Assembly: GCA_947471105.1 (NCBI GenBank)
Contig: CANIYB010000037.1
Location: forward strand, 1-12,854
Length of the DNA: 12,854 nt
Direction of reading: 5' to 3'
Origin: Cytophagaceae bacterium
GTDB lineage: Bacteria > Bacteroidota > Bacteroidia > Cytophagales > Spirosomataceae
The notes beneath the pieces are model-generated. The model made no database searches, had not been told where the DNA came from, and saw only the letters and a list, made by a program, of their open reading frames with translations. Shown here one piece after another: positions 1 to 7,142 of this stretch (the stretch's first letter is position 1; each line of letters starts with the position of its first letter). Position numbers and translations under genes: made by a program.

Positions 1-862
1 ATTTAATTCCATCCGGTCTGGCAATTAACAAGATGGCCCAAATGGCCCCAGCAATCTGTAATCCATAATTTACAATTCCCTCGGTATCACCAGCTTGAGA
101 ATTAAACTGGACTAAATCCTCCTCCGTAATCCACATTAATGCCAAATGATACTCGGATAAATACTCCAAACGATTAGCTAAAATATGGCCTAAAAATTTT
201 AATCGGTCTATGGAAGCAGAATCAAAAATCTTTCGATGAATCGCATTAGTATTGACGCCTAATTTAATCAAACTGGCGACTACTTCATGTACGTGAGCCG
301 TTGTATTGGGATGTCTAAAACTGCCTGTATCAGTCATAATGCCCGAATACATGCATGTTCCCATCTCTTCACTGATTAATTCCTCATCCCCCCACTCAAC
401 AATCAAATCATAAATTAATTCACATGTTGACGCAGCGATTGTTCGATGATAATAATAATCAGCAAAATCCTCCGGATCTAAATGATGATCGATCACTACT
501 TTAGTTCCCCGAGCATGTTTAACCAAAGAAGATAATTGATGGAGTCGCTGTAAACCAGAAAAATCCAAACAAAATATCCAATCCGCCTGTTCGATTAAGG
601 GTGCAATTTGAACCTTTTGAATGGGGTTTTCAGCATTTAAAATGGCTGATGCACCTGGCATCCATTGAAGATTTTGTGACACTGCAGAAGGCACAATCAC
701 CTGAGCATGTAGCCCTTTTAATGTTAAATATTGTTGCCAAGCCAGACTTGAACCAATCGCATCCGAATCTGGATTAAAATGAGTGGTAATAACCGCCTTT
801 TGACCTGGTAATAATTTTGCTTGTAAAGCAGAAATTGAAGACATATGAATATTTGCAGCCAT
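1..862 (-). CDS. nrnA: DHH-family phosphoesterase, NrnA-like (3' end missing)
   Basis: Probable bifunctional oligoribonuclease / 3'-phosphoadenosine 5'-phosphate phosphatase: in this family it degrades nanoRNAs to mononucleotides and converts pAp to AMP in the cytoplasm, using a two-metal centre. The 287 visible residues carry the DHH metal ligands in order: THFNPDSDAIGS at 27-38 (H28, D32, D34), D100 in CLDFSG, DHH at 125-127, and D178 in TDTGSFR. Family members are usually about 330-350 residues, so the C-terminal part of the DHHA1 domain, with its glycine/histidine substrate motif, lies beyond the left edge. The start is ATG 862; an in-frame ATG at 844 (M7) is an alternative, and either fits the promoter at 882-889. 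It is divergent from ndk. An exact choice between NrnA and a related DHH phosphatase cannot be made from sequence, but the family is certain. Confidence 0.9.
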   Translation of the reverse strand, partial: MAANIHMSSISALQAKLLPGQKAVITTHFNPDSDAIGSSLAWQQYLTLKGLHAQVIVPSAVSQNLQWMPGASAILNAENPIQKVQIAPLIEQADWIFCLDFSGLQRLHQLSSLVKHARGTKVVIDHHLDPEDFADYYYHRTIAASTCELIYDLIVEWGDEELISEEMGTCMYSGIMTDTGSFRHPNTTAHVHEVVASLIKLGVNTNAIHRKIFDSASIDRLKFLGHILANRLEYLSEYHLALMWITEEDLVQFNSQAGDTEGIVNYGLQIAGAIWAILLIARPDGIK

Positions 863-869
863 AAATAAA

Positions 870-901
870 TTTGGGCGTTCGCAAAGTTAGAGATAAATTT
901 G
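870..901 (+). promoter_or_regulatory. Candidate ndk promoter, TTTG-N20-TAAATTTG
   Basis: TTTG at 870-873 and TAAATTTG at 894-901 are separated by 20 nt, the arrangement expected for the primary sigma factor of Bacteroidota. The predicted transcription start is near 908, leaving only about 8-10 nt before ATG 917. This also argues against the in-frame TTG at 899 as the ndk start, because that codon lies within the -7 box. Confidence 0.7.
882..889 (-). promoter_or_regulatory. Candidate -7 box (TAACTTTG) for the DHH phosphoesterase gene
   Basis: Read on the minus strand, 889 to 882 is TAACTTTG, an exact match to the Bacteroidota -7 consensus TAnnTTTG. It would start transcription near 875 and give a leader of about 13 nt before ATG 862. 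No TTTG is visible 19-21 nt further upstream, so the -33 element is weak. The box lies inside the spacer of the opposing ndk promoter. Confidence 0.5.
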
Positions 902-916
902 TATAAAATTTTACAC

Positions 917-1339
917 ATGCCCACAAATAGAACCTTTACCATGATTAAACCCGATGCCGTTTCAGATGGCTTTTCGGGCCCCATTATTCAACAAATTGAG
1001 GAAGCTGGATTTAAAATCATTGCCCTTAAAAAAGTTAAATTAAGTCCAGAGGAAGCTGGTAAGTTTTATGAGGTTCATAAGGAAAGGCCTTTTTTCCAAA
1101 GCCTATGTGATTATATGTCGTCAAATGACATTATTCCAATGGTCTTAGAAAAAGAAAATGCGGTAGAAGATTTTCGTACGTTGATCGGTGCAACGAACCC
1201 TGCCAATGCAGCGGAAGGAACCATACGAAATCGCTTTGCAAAATCCATGGAGGCAAATGCCATACATGGCTCAGACTCGAATGAAAACGCAGCTTTAGAG
1301 GCCGCATTTTTCTTCTCAGCAACAGAATTAAAGAATTAA
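917..1339 (+). CDS. ndk: Nucleoside diphosphate kinase
   Basis: Transfers the gamma phosphate from ATP to other (d)NDPs through a phosphohistidine intermediate, balancing nucleotide pools in the cytoplasm. The 140-residue protein has the normal family length and starts MPTNRTFTMIKPDAV, with K11 in the conserved TMIKPD motif. H54 lies in YEVHKERPFF, R87 and R104 bind phosphate, and the catalytic histidine is H117 in NAIHGSDS. An in-frame TTG lies 18 nt upstream but sits in the promoter, so ATG 917 is preferred. The gene ends exactly one base before the stop codon of the convergent glycosyltransferase gene, with no room for a separate terminator between them. Divergent partner: the NrnA-like gene. 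Confidence 0.97.
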   Translation: MPTNRTFTMIKPDAVSDGFSGPIIQQIEEAGFKIIALKKVKLSPEEAGKFYEVHKERPFFQSLCDYMSSNDIIPMVLEKENAVEDFRTLIGATNPANAAEGTIRNRFAKSMEANAIHGSDSNENAALEAAFFFSATELKN

Positions 1340-2977
1340 TTACCTGTGTTTATAGAATAGAAATCCATTCTCCTCGTTGATTAAAATCAAGTTGGGATGG
1401 TATTTAAATCGATCCTCGGCATCAGACTTCATGACAAAAAATGTAGGTCGGTCTACCGAGGATCGATTCATTAATTCCTCGCCCGTCGGACTTCCCCCTT
1501 GTTTCTGAAAATACAATAAGTGAGCAAAAGATTTGAACCCAACGGTCTCAACATATACTTTTTGGCCTGATTTGGCGATGTAAAAATCGATGGGCGTGGC
1601 CTGCGTATAGCCTTCGATCTTAGGTACGACAAACCTAGAATAAGCGAAGATTAAACAGGTGACTACTGCCATACATGTTAAAAACTTCTGAAAACTCTTT
1701 CCGTTTTTACCCCATGCAGAATATAGAATCACAGCTGCCCAAATCACACCAATCCATTTTTCAAATCCATCCCAAGCCACTGGGGATTGCAAATTTCCAC
1801 GAACAAATCCATCCTGAATGTAGGGCAAAAAGGCGTTTGGATTTTCTCCTATCAAAGGAACTAAGGTAAAAATTAGTCCCAATAACAATCCGATAATAAC
1901 AAAAAGGGCTGATTTAAATCGGCTTAAAGGAACATTCCCTTCATACCAACCAACCAATACCTGGGCAGAAAAAAAGGTGATTGGCAGCCAGCACATGGAA
2001 GAATAATGAACAATCTTCGTTTTGACCAAACTAAACAAAATCAAAACCACCCAAAAAAGAACTTTCATCCAGGAAGCAAAAGTGGTCGATTCTTTTTTGA
2101 CAAATATTCGATTTAAGGCTAAAATAGAAATAGGAAAGCAGCCCAACAATAAAACCAAGGCATGGTAATAAAACGGTTGGCCATGGCCGGCATCCCCGGT
2201 AGTCAACAGTCGAATCTGATACGCAAAAAAATCTTCGATAATTCCCGTTCCAAATTTTAAAGCAATGAGTCCGTACCAAGAAACAAAAAATAAACAAGCT
2301 AAAACGGCAGACAAAATCGCACCTTTAAGCAGGATATAAAAACGATTTAAAACTTCCTTTCTATGGAATATGCCGAAAACCAATAAAGTTAAGCCCCACA
2401 ATAATAAGGCAACCGGGCCCTTCGTCAACATCCCTAATCCGATCATCACCCCAGATAAAATGGCATTTTTTATCCGAGAAGAATCCGCATAATACTCGGC
2501 AAAATAGTAGATGCCTAAAAATATAAATAAGTTGAAGAGAGGGTCTATAATCCCAGAACTTGCATACACATGCGGGGTAATCGCCGCTAGGTAAGAAAAA
2601 GCCCAAAGGTGTCCAAAATTATCAGAAAAGTACTTTTTGCCTACATTGAAAATGATTACTAGTGTGGATATTCCCACAATCGCATTGGGAAAACGAGCGG
2701 CAAATTCCATGCTCGTCCAAGCATGATCGGTAAAAGTACCAAAGAAAATAAAGCTAAGTGCTTGCAGCCAAATGAATAAAGGGGGCTTTTCCCAAAATGG
2801 TAAAAAATTAATTTGAACACTTAGGAAATCCTGACTGACGACCATTTCACGCGCCGACTCCGCAAAATTTATTTCATCCCAATCAAAAAGGTGTGAGGCG
2901 CCTAAATTGGGCAAAAAGAAAAGGCCGCCTAAAAAAATCCAGCATAAATGAGGGTAACGCTTAAGATATGAAATCAT
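1340..2977 (-). CDS. PMT/ArnT-like integral membrane glycosyltransferase
   Basis: A 545-residue polytopic membrane protein of the GT39/GT83 (PMT, ArnT-like) superfamily, whose members transfer a sugar from a polyprenyl-phosphate carrier to a lipid or protein acceptor on the outer face of the cytoplasmic membrane. After a first hydrophobic segment (about 11-26) comes the diagnostic periplasmic loop with DWDE at 32-35 (the DE pair is catalytic in the family) and the EKPP motif at 63-66. Many further hydrophobic segments follow to about residue 445, then a soluble C-terminal tail of about 95 residues. The start ATG overlaps the stop of the upstream PAP2 gene (ATGA, 4 nt), implying translational coupling. 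Donor and acceptor cannot be deduced: lipid A, protein O-mannosylation or another glycolipid are all possible. Confidence 0.85.
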   Translation of the reverse strand: MISYLKRYPHLCWIFLGGLFFLPNLGASHLFDWDEINFAESAREMVVSQDFLSVQINFLPFWEKPPLFIWLQALSFIFFGTFTDHAWTSMEFAARFPNAIVGISTLVIIFNVGKKYFSDNFGHLWAFSYLAAITPHVYASSGIIDPLFNLFIFLGIYYFAEYYADSSRIKNAILSGVMIGLGMLTKGPVALLLWGLTLLVFGIFHRKEVLNRFYILLKGAILSAVLACLFFVSWYGLIALKFGTGIIEDFFAYQIRLLTTGDAGHGQPFYYHALVLLLGCFPISILALNRIFVKKESTTFASWMKVLFWVVLILFSLVKTKIVHYSSMCWLPITFFSAQVLVGWYEGNVPLSRFKSALFVIIGLLLGLIFTLVPLIGENPNAFLPYIQDGFVRGNLQSPVAWDGFEKWIGVIWAAVILYSAWGKNGKSFQKFLTCMAVVTCLIFAYSRFVVPKIEGYTQATPIDFYIAKSGQKVYVETVGFKSFAHLLYFQKQGGSPTGEELMNRSSVDRPTFFVMKSDAEDRFKYHPNLILINEENGFLFYKHR

Positions 2978-3591
2978 TTTATATCGGATTTTGAGACATT
3001 CAAATAATAAACTAAAAGCGAAACACTAGTGCCAATCATAGCCCCTACAGCTGTGTCAACAGGAAAATGCTGGAATAAATAAACCCTCGAATACGCAACT
3101 AATATGGCATAAAAAATTATTAATCGCGTTAGAAAAGGCTTTTTTACCACCAAAGAAATCCAAAAACACATAAACCAAGCTGCCGAAGTGTGACCCGAAG
3201 GCATACTATTATATTCGCTGATCAAAAGGTTTTGAACGATATGCCAGGAATGCTCCTGCCCTTTGAAATAGGCAAGCGGCCGCAATGCGTCTTTAAAAAC
3301 GATTAATTTTAGAAATTGGACAATAAGGGTAGAAAAAATATAGGCGATCACATAGGATTTCAACAAATCGCTTTTTTTCCAAATAAGATATCCCAAAAAC
3401 AAAATTGGGATCGTTATTTCTGCCCCCGAACTAATGATTTTAAACAAAAAATCTGCCTCAGGGGAATGAAATGAATTAATAAGGCTCATTTGATCCAGGC
3501 GATCAAATGAAAAAACATAGGTCAAAACCACGACTTCAAAAAAGATTAGACCCGATAAATAACAAATGACAACCTTATTCCTTGGACTCAT
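2974..3591 (-). CDS. PAP2-family membrane phosphatase
   Basis: A 205-residue membrane protein of the PAP2 / type 2 phosphatidic acid phosphatase superfamily, which removes phosphate from lipids such as undecaprenyl pyrophosphate, phosphatidate or lipid A. Seen directly: RP at 104-105 (motif 1), PSGH at 131-134 (motif 2) and SRVYLFQHFPVD at 168-179, which fits SRx5Hx3D with catalytic H175 and D179. About five to six hydrophobic segments surround these. Motif 1 is loose: the nearest candidate lysines (K95, K100) do not give the textbook Kx6RP spacing. ATG 3591 is chosen; an in-frame GTG at 3597 would add two residues. It is the first gene of a two-gene operon with the overlapping glycosyltransferase, so a role in recycling the lipid carrier or trimming the lipid acceptor of that enzyme is a reasonable inference. 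Confidence 0.87.
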   Translation of the reverse strand: MSPRNKVVICYLSGLIFFEVVVLTYVFSFDRLDQMSLINSFHSPEADFLFKIISSGAEITIPILFLGYLIWKKSDLLKSYVIAYIFSTLIVQFLKLIVFKDALRPLAYFKGQEHSWHIVQNLLISEYNSMPSGHTSAAWFMCFWISLVVKKPFLTRLIIFYAILVAYSRVYLFQHFPVDTAVGAMIGTSVSLLVYYLNVSKSDIK

Positions 3592-3603
3592 GCCCACAAA
3601 GGT

Positions 3604-3617
3604 CGTAAGATTTTACG
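3604..3617. repeat. Short inverted repeat in the PAP2/DUF177 divergent region
   Basis: CGTAA-GATT-TTACG forms perfect 5-bp arms around a 4-nt centre, 13 bp upstream of the PAP2 start and upstream of the DUF177 promoter. It could be a small operator, but arms of this length arise by chance often enough that the call is weak. Confidence 0.25.
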
Positions 3618-3634
3618 AAATTGTTATTTGATGA

Positions 3635-3665
3635 TTTGCTCTTTAATAAAATTTGCCTAATTTTG
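3635..3665 (+). promoter_or_regulatory. Candidate operon promoter, TTTG-N19-TAATTTTG
   Basis: TTTG at 3635-3638 and TAATTTTG at 3658-3665 are 19 nt apart, matching the Bacteroidota -33/-7 pattern. Transcription would begin near 3672, about 20 nt before ATG 3693. It would drive DUF177-rpmF and, by read-through, the lipid genes downstream. It also excludes the in-frame upstream TTG at 3621, which precedes the predicted transcription start. Confidence 0.7.
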
Positions 3666-3692
3666 CATTCCTTTTTTTATCCACCTTTGGAA

Positions 3693-4238
3693 ATGAAAGT
3701 TTTAGACGCATATCAGATACCCATACTTTCTTTAGAAGATAAATCGTATCGATATACCTTTGAAGGGGCGGATGATTTCTTCCAAGCCTTTGAGCAAGAA
3801 TGGGTGGAAAAAGGGCAGTTTCATTCCGTTGTAGAGCTAAATAAGTCTGCAACCATGATACAAGTAGGCTTAAAAATTGAGGGGTCGATTCGATTAATTT
3901 GTGACCGATCCTTAGAAGAATTTGATTATCCGTTTGAGGTAGATGAAAAACTTATTTATAAGTATTCGGATCACTCAGAGGAAATGGGAAACAACTTGTT
4001 TTTAATCGACAGGAAATCTCCCAAATTAGATTTATCGCAGGATTTGTTTGATTTCATAGCATTGCAAGTACCTATGAAAAAATTACATCCTCGGTACATC
4101 CATGAGGCGGAAGCCTTGGAAGGAAATCAGTTTATTTATTCGACCGAAAAAGTTTTGGACGAAAACTCAACTGAAAAAGCAGAAGAGGACATGGACCCAC
4201 GTTGGGCCGCATTAAAAAATTTAAAAGACAATAATTAA
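3693..4238 (+). CDS. DUF177 (YceD-like) family protein
   Basis: A 181-residue acidic soluble protein of the DUF177/YceD family, encoded almost universally just before rpmF. The family has been linked to 23S rRNA accumulation and L32/50S biogenesis; the exact mechanism is not established, so I name the family only. Visible family features are the CDRSLEEFDYPFE segment (about 70-82), which contains the conserved Cys-x-R-x-L pattern, and the C-terminal DPRWAALKNLK. The middle holds the acidic beta-rich region typical of the family. ATG 3693 is preferred over the in-frame TTG 3621 because of promoter position and because homologues begin near this Met. It is the first gene of the seven-gene cluster, 11 nt from rpmF. 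Confidence 0.88.
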   Translation: MKVLDAYQIPILSLEDKSYRYTFEGADDFFQAFEQEWVEKGQFHSVVELNKSATMIQVGLKIEGSIRLICDRSLEEFDYPFEVDEKLIYKYSDHSEEMGNNLFLIDRKSPKLDLSQDLFDFIALQVPMKKLHPRYIHEAEALEGNQFIYSTEKVLDENSTEKAEEDMDPRWAALKNLKDNN

Positions 4239-4249
4239 AGAACAATACA

Positions 4250-4444
4250 ATGGCACATCCTAAAAGAAAAATTTCTAAGACAAGACGTGATACGAGAAGA
4301 GCGCATGACTTTGGTACTCCAAGGCAATTAGCGGTGGATAGCCAAACAGGCGAAACACATTTATTCCATCGTGCACATGCTCATGAGGGTAACTTATACT
4401 ACAAAGGCAAAATGATTGTAGAAGGTTACACTGGAAAAGCATAA
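4250..4444 (+). CDS. rpmF: 50S ribosomal protein L32 (bL32)
   Basis: Small basic protein of the large ribosomal subunit, near the peptidyl transferase region. The 64 residues begin MAHPKRKISKTRRDTRRAHD, the conserved N-terminal rRNA-binding stretch, and continue with a Bacteroidota-like LFHRAHAHEG segment and a GKMIVEGYTGKA tail. There are no cysteines, so this is the zinc-free form of L32. The start context is A-rich without a Shine-Dalgarno. It sits between DUF177 and plsX, a long-conserved linkage of ribosome and lipid genes. Confidence 0.96.
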   Translation: MAHPKRKISKTRRDTRRAHDFGTPRQLAVDSQTGETHLFHRAHAHEGNLYYKGKMIVEGYTGKA

Positions 4445-4462
4445 TCAGTCGCCAGACCAACG

Positions 4463-4484
4463 TATTTTCGCACATGCGAAAATA
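4463..4484. repeat. 22-bp perfect palindrome before plsX (operator or hairpin)
   Basis: TATTTTCGCA-CA-TGCGAAAATA has perfect 10-bp arms around a 2-nt centre, in the intergenic region between rpmF and plsX. It lies 38 bp upstream of the candidate plsX -7 box. As RNA it could fold into a 9-bp hairpin with a 4-nt loop, but it is not followed by a U-tract, so it is not a canonical terminator. A repressor or activator operator controlling the lipid genes, or an mRNA processing hairpin, are alternatives. Confidence 0.55.
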
Positions 4485-4503
4485 TCCCGTTAAAATGCTA
4501 TTT

Positions 4504-4529
4504 TTTGACTAAATTTAATACTATTTTTG
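4504..4529 (+). promoter_or_regulatory. Candidate internal promoter for plsX
   Basis: TATTTTTG at 4522-4529 fits the -7 consensus TAnnTTTG and would start RNA near 4536, about 25 nt before ATG 4561. The only nearby TTTG (4504-4507) is 14 nt upstream, too close for the usual -33 position, so this is a plausible but imperfect promoter that could let the lipid genes be transcribed separately from rpmF. Confidence 0.45.
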
Positions 4530-4560
4530 CGTTACGATTTTAGTATTGAAACCAAAACAA

Positions 4561-5505
4561 ATGAATATAGCAATCGACGTGATGGGAGGAGATTATGCTC
4601 CAGAGGCAGTGATTGATGGAATAATAGAATCAATTGATTTGTTGACCATCGGGGAAACTATACTAGCCATAGGACCTCAAGACACCATTAATAATTTATT
4701 TAAATCCCGAAATTTCTCAAGCTCACAGGTCCGCGTCATTCATGCAGAACAGGTGATTGAAATGGGAGAACATCCTACAAAAGCATTAAGTCAAAAACCC
4801 AATTCCAGCATCGGCATTGGGTTTTCTCTTTTAAAAGAGGGGAAAGCAGATGTGTTTGCTTCAGCAGGAAATACAGGAGCGATGATGGTGGGGTCACTTT
4901 TTTCCGTAAAAACAATCAATGGAATTCAGAGGCCTGCGATCGCAGGTTTTGTACCTCAGGTCGATGGCCGTTACGCGATCATGTTGGACATAGGGGCCAA
5001 TGCGGATTGCAAACCTGAGATGTTAGCTCAATGGGCGGAGTTAGGTTCGATCTATTTTGAATCAACAACCGGACAAACGAATCCACGTGTGGGTTTGATG
5101 AACATTGGAGAAGAGGAGCAAAAAGGGAGTATCTTGGCTCAAGGCACGCATGCTTTATTAAAGGAAAATTCTAACATAAATTTTATAGGAAATATAGAAG
5201 GAAAAGATTTATTTCGTAATAAGGCTGATGTGATTGTCACCGATGGATTTACCGGAAATATAGTCTTAAAAATGGGTGAGTCAATTTATAACATCATGAA
5301 GGAGCAGGGAATGATGAATGATTTTGTGGAGAATACCAATTATGAAAATTATGGAGGAAGCCCCATTATAGGCATCAATGGAAATGTAATTATAGCCCAC
5401 GGAGCATCAAGCCCAAAGGCGATTAAAAATATGATTAAGCTTTGTAAATCAGTCGTTGATTCAAATGTATGCCAAAAAATTAAGGCAAAATTTGAAGAAA
5501 AATAA
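4561..5505 (+). CDS. plsX: Phosphate acyltransferase PlsX
   Basis: Converts acyl-ACP plus phosphate to acyl-phosphate, the substrate of PlsY, at the entry to phosphatidic acid synthesis; peripheral membrane enzyme. The 314-residue protein shows the family signature from the start (MNIAIDVMGGDYAPE), followed by ASAGNTGAMM, the VGLMNIGEEEQKG segment, GNIEGKD and ADVIVTDGFTGN, and closes with AHGASSPKAI. Length is typical. ATG 4561 is chosen because homologues begin at this MxIAxDxMGGD motif; an in-frame TTG at 4546 would add five residues. It follows the palindrome and candidate promoter and lies 26 nt before fabH, the usual plsX-fabH pair linking fatty-acid initiation to phospholipid synthesis. 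Confidence 0.97.
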   Translation: MNIAIDVMGGDYAPEAVIDGIIESIDLLTIGETILAIGPQDTINNLFKSRNFSSSQVRVIHAEQVIEMGEHPTKALSQKPNSSIGIGFSLLKEGKADVFASAGNTGAMMVGSLFSVKTINGIQRPAIAGFVPQVDGRYAIMLDIGANADCKPEMLAQWAELGSIYFESTTGQTNPRVGLMNIGEEEQKGSILAQGTHALLKENSNINFIGNIEGKDLFRNKADVIVTDGFTGNIVLKMGESIYNIMKEQGMMNDFVENTNYENYGGSPIIGINGNVIIAHGASSPKAIKNMIKLCKSVVDSNVCQKIKAKFEEK

Positions 5506-5513
5506 CAAAACAC

Positions 5514-5520
5514 AGGAGGT
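5514..5520 (+). promoter_or_regulatory. Consensus Shine-Dalgarno AGGAGGT before fabH
   Basis: AGGAGGT ends 11 nt before the fabH ATG. The other starts in this window have A/T-rich leaders with no such element, as expected for Bacteroidota, where Shine-Dalgarno use is generally weak. A second AGGAGGT inside the efp coding region shows that the heptamer can also occur without this role. Confidence 0.5.
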
Positions 5521-5531
5521 CGAAGAGAACC

Positions 5532-6536
5532 ATGCAAAATAAAATTAGTGCAGCCATTACAGGAGTTTCAGGATATGTTCCAGAGTATGTGCTTACGAAT
5601 GAAGAATTAGAAAAATTAGTAGAGACCAATGATGAGTGGATTACATCAAGAACAGGAATTAAAGAAAGGCGTATTTTAAAAGGAGAAGGACAAGGGACTT
5701 CCGTGATGGCTGCTAAAGCAGTTTCAGACTTGTTAGCTAAAACAAATACCAAGCCTGAAGAAATCGATTTAGTTATTTGCGCCACGGTTACCCCTGATTA
5801 TTTTTTCCCATCCGCCTCTAATTTAATTTGCAAAGCAGTGGGCATCCGAGAGACCGCCTCATTTGATTTAGCTGCGGCCTGTTCTGGCTTTTTAAATGCC
5901 TTAGCTACTGGGACCGTATTTATTGAATCCGGTCGTTATAAAAAAATCATTGTAGTAGGTGCGGATAAAATGTCCTCAATCGTAGATTATACAGATAGAA
6001 CTACTTGTATTCTATTTGGCGATGGAGCTGGAGCCGTTTTGCTAGAAGCAAGTCATGATGGCTTAGGTGTTCAAGATTTTATCTTAAAATCCGATGGAGA
6101 AGGTTGCGAAAGTTTGATGCAAAAAGGAGGCGGCAGCGCCTATCCACCTACGCATGAAACGATTGATCAAAAATTGCACTATATCCGCCAAGAAGGACAG
6201 TCGGTCTTCAAATTTGCGGTCACCCGCATGGCCGATATTTCAGCCGAAATCATGGAAAGAAATCAATTGACCGGAGAGGATGTTCGGTTTTTAGTTCCTC
6301 ATCAGGCCAATAAACGAATTATTGACGCTACGGCAAGTCGAATGAATATTGGAGAAGATAAGGTGATGTTGAATATTCAAAAATATGGAAATACCACCGC
6401 GGCCACAATTCCCTTGTGTCTTTGGGATTATGAAAATCAATTAAAAAAAGGAGATAATTTAATTTTAGCAGCATTTGGGGGAGGATTTACTTGGGCATCC
6501 GCTTATGTAAAATGGGCCTATGATCCAAAAAAATAA
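5532..6536 (+). CDS. fabH: 3-oxoacyl-ACP synthase III (FabH)
   Basis: Condenses acetyl-CoA (or a branched acyl-CoA primer) with malonyl-ACP to begin each fatty acid; cytoplasmic thiolase-fold enzyme. The 334-residue protein contains the catalytic triad: C117 in AAACSGF, H257 in VPHQAN and N287 in YGNTT. The typical N-terminal motif NDEWITSRTGI (about 33-43) and the C-terminal GGGFTWAS glycine loop (about 316-323) are present. Length is normal. Whether it prefers acetyl or branched primers cannot be read from these motifs. It is co-directional with plsX and begins after the only strong Shine-Dalgarno placed before a gene in the window; efp follows 6 nt after its stop. Confidence 0.97.
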   Translation: MQNKISAAITGVSGYVPEYVLTNEELEKLVETNDEWITSRTGIKERRILKGEGQGTSVMAAKAVSDLLAKTNTKPEEIDLVICATVTPDYFFPSASNLICKAVGIRETASFDLAAACSGFLNALATGTVFIESGRYKKIIVVGADKMSSIVDYTDRTTCILFGDGAGAVLLEASHDGLGVQDFILKSDGEGCESLMQKGGGSAYPPTHETIDQKLHYIRQEGQSVFKFAVTRMADISAEIMERNQLTGEDVRFLVPHQANKRIIDATASRMNIGEDKVMLNIQKYGNTTAATIPLCLWDYENQLKKGDNLILAAFGGGFTWASAYVKWAYDPKK

Positions 6537-6542
6537 ACAAGC

Positions 6543-7106
6543 ATGGCAACTACAGCAGATATTAAAAATGGAATGGTGATTAAATTTAATGATGATTTAT
6601 TTTCAATCATTGAGTTTTTACATGTAAAACCCGGAAAAGGTCCAGCGTTTGTACGAACAAAATTACGTTCATTAAACACGGCAAAAGTGATTGACAACAC
6701 CTTTAATTCAGGTGTGGCAATCTATCCTGTTCGTGTAGAACGCAGAAAATTCCAATTTATTTATAAAGATGAATTTGGGTACAACTTCATGGACAATGAA
6801 TCTTTTGAGCAAATTTTATTGAACTCTAATTTAGTGGTCATGGCAGATTTGATGAAAGAGGGACAGGAGGTTGAGATTTTAATCAACACCGAGAACGAAC
6901 AGGCAATCTCATGTGAATTACCTCCGTTTGTTGAATTAAAAGTCACTTATACCGAACCTGGTGTGCGTGGGGATACAGCAAATTCACCGAAAAAACCGGC
7001 TACCGTTGAGACTGGAGCCACCATCACCGTCCCAATTTTCATCGAACAAGACGAAATCATTAAAGTTGACACAAGAACCTACGCTTATGCAGAGCGTGTA
7101 AAATAA
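6543..7106 (+). CDS. efp: Translation elongation factor P
   Basis: Binds the ribosome between the P and E sites and relieves stalling at polyproline stretches. The 187-residue protein has the usual three-domain EF-P layout. The tip loop of domain I reads KPGKGPA, with K32 as the residue that is modified in bacteria using lysine-type EF-P. The C-terminal domain carries the conserved GVRGDTA and TVPIFI segments followed by DTRTYAYAERVK. No modification enzyme is encoded in the window, so the type of modification is unknown. It sits 6 nt after fabH and 36 nt before accB, the common efp-accB-accC arrangement. Confidence 0.97.
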   Translation: MATTADIKNGMVIKFNDDLFSIIEFLHVKPGKGPAFVRTKLRSLNTAKVIDNTFNSGVAIYPVRVERRKFQFIYKDEFGYNFMDNESFEQILLNSNLVVMADLMKEGQEVEILINTENEQAISCELPPFVELKVTYTEPGVRGDTANSPKKPATVETGATITVPIFIEQDEIIKVDTRTYAYAERVK

Positions 7107-7142
7107 TTTTATCTACCTTTACACGAGTAAAATAATTTAAAA

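Noticed and set aside
724..984. Open frame of 86 codons on the minus strand across the nrnA/ndk gap
   Set aside because: It is out of frame with the NrnA-like gene and overlaps both real genes and both promoters; no motif.
3597..3604. GACCTTTG on the minus strand as a -7 box for the PAP2 gene
   Set aside because: One base off consensus, no TTTG upstream at the right distance, and it would start RNA at or inside the start codon.
6865..6871. AGGAGGT inside efp as a ribosome binding site
   Set aside because: It is within a conserved efp coding segment and no real gene starts after it; it encodes ordinary EF-P residues.
7114..7121. TACCTTTA as a -7 box for accB
   Set aside because: One mismatch at the last base of the consensus and no -33 element; efp-accB spacing is short, so co-transcription is simpler.
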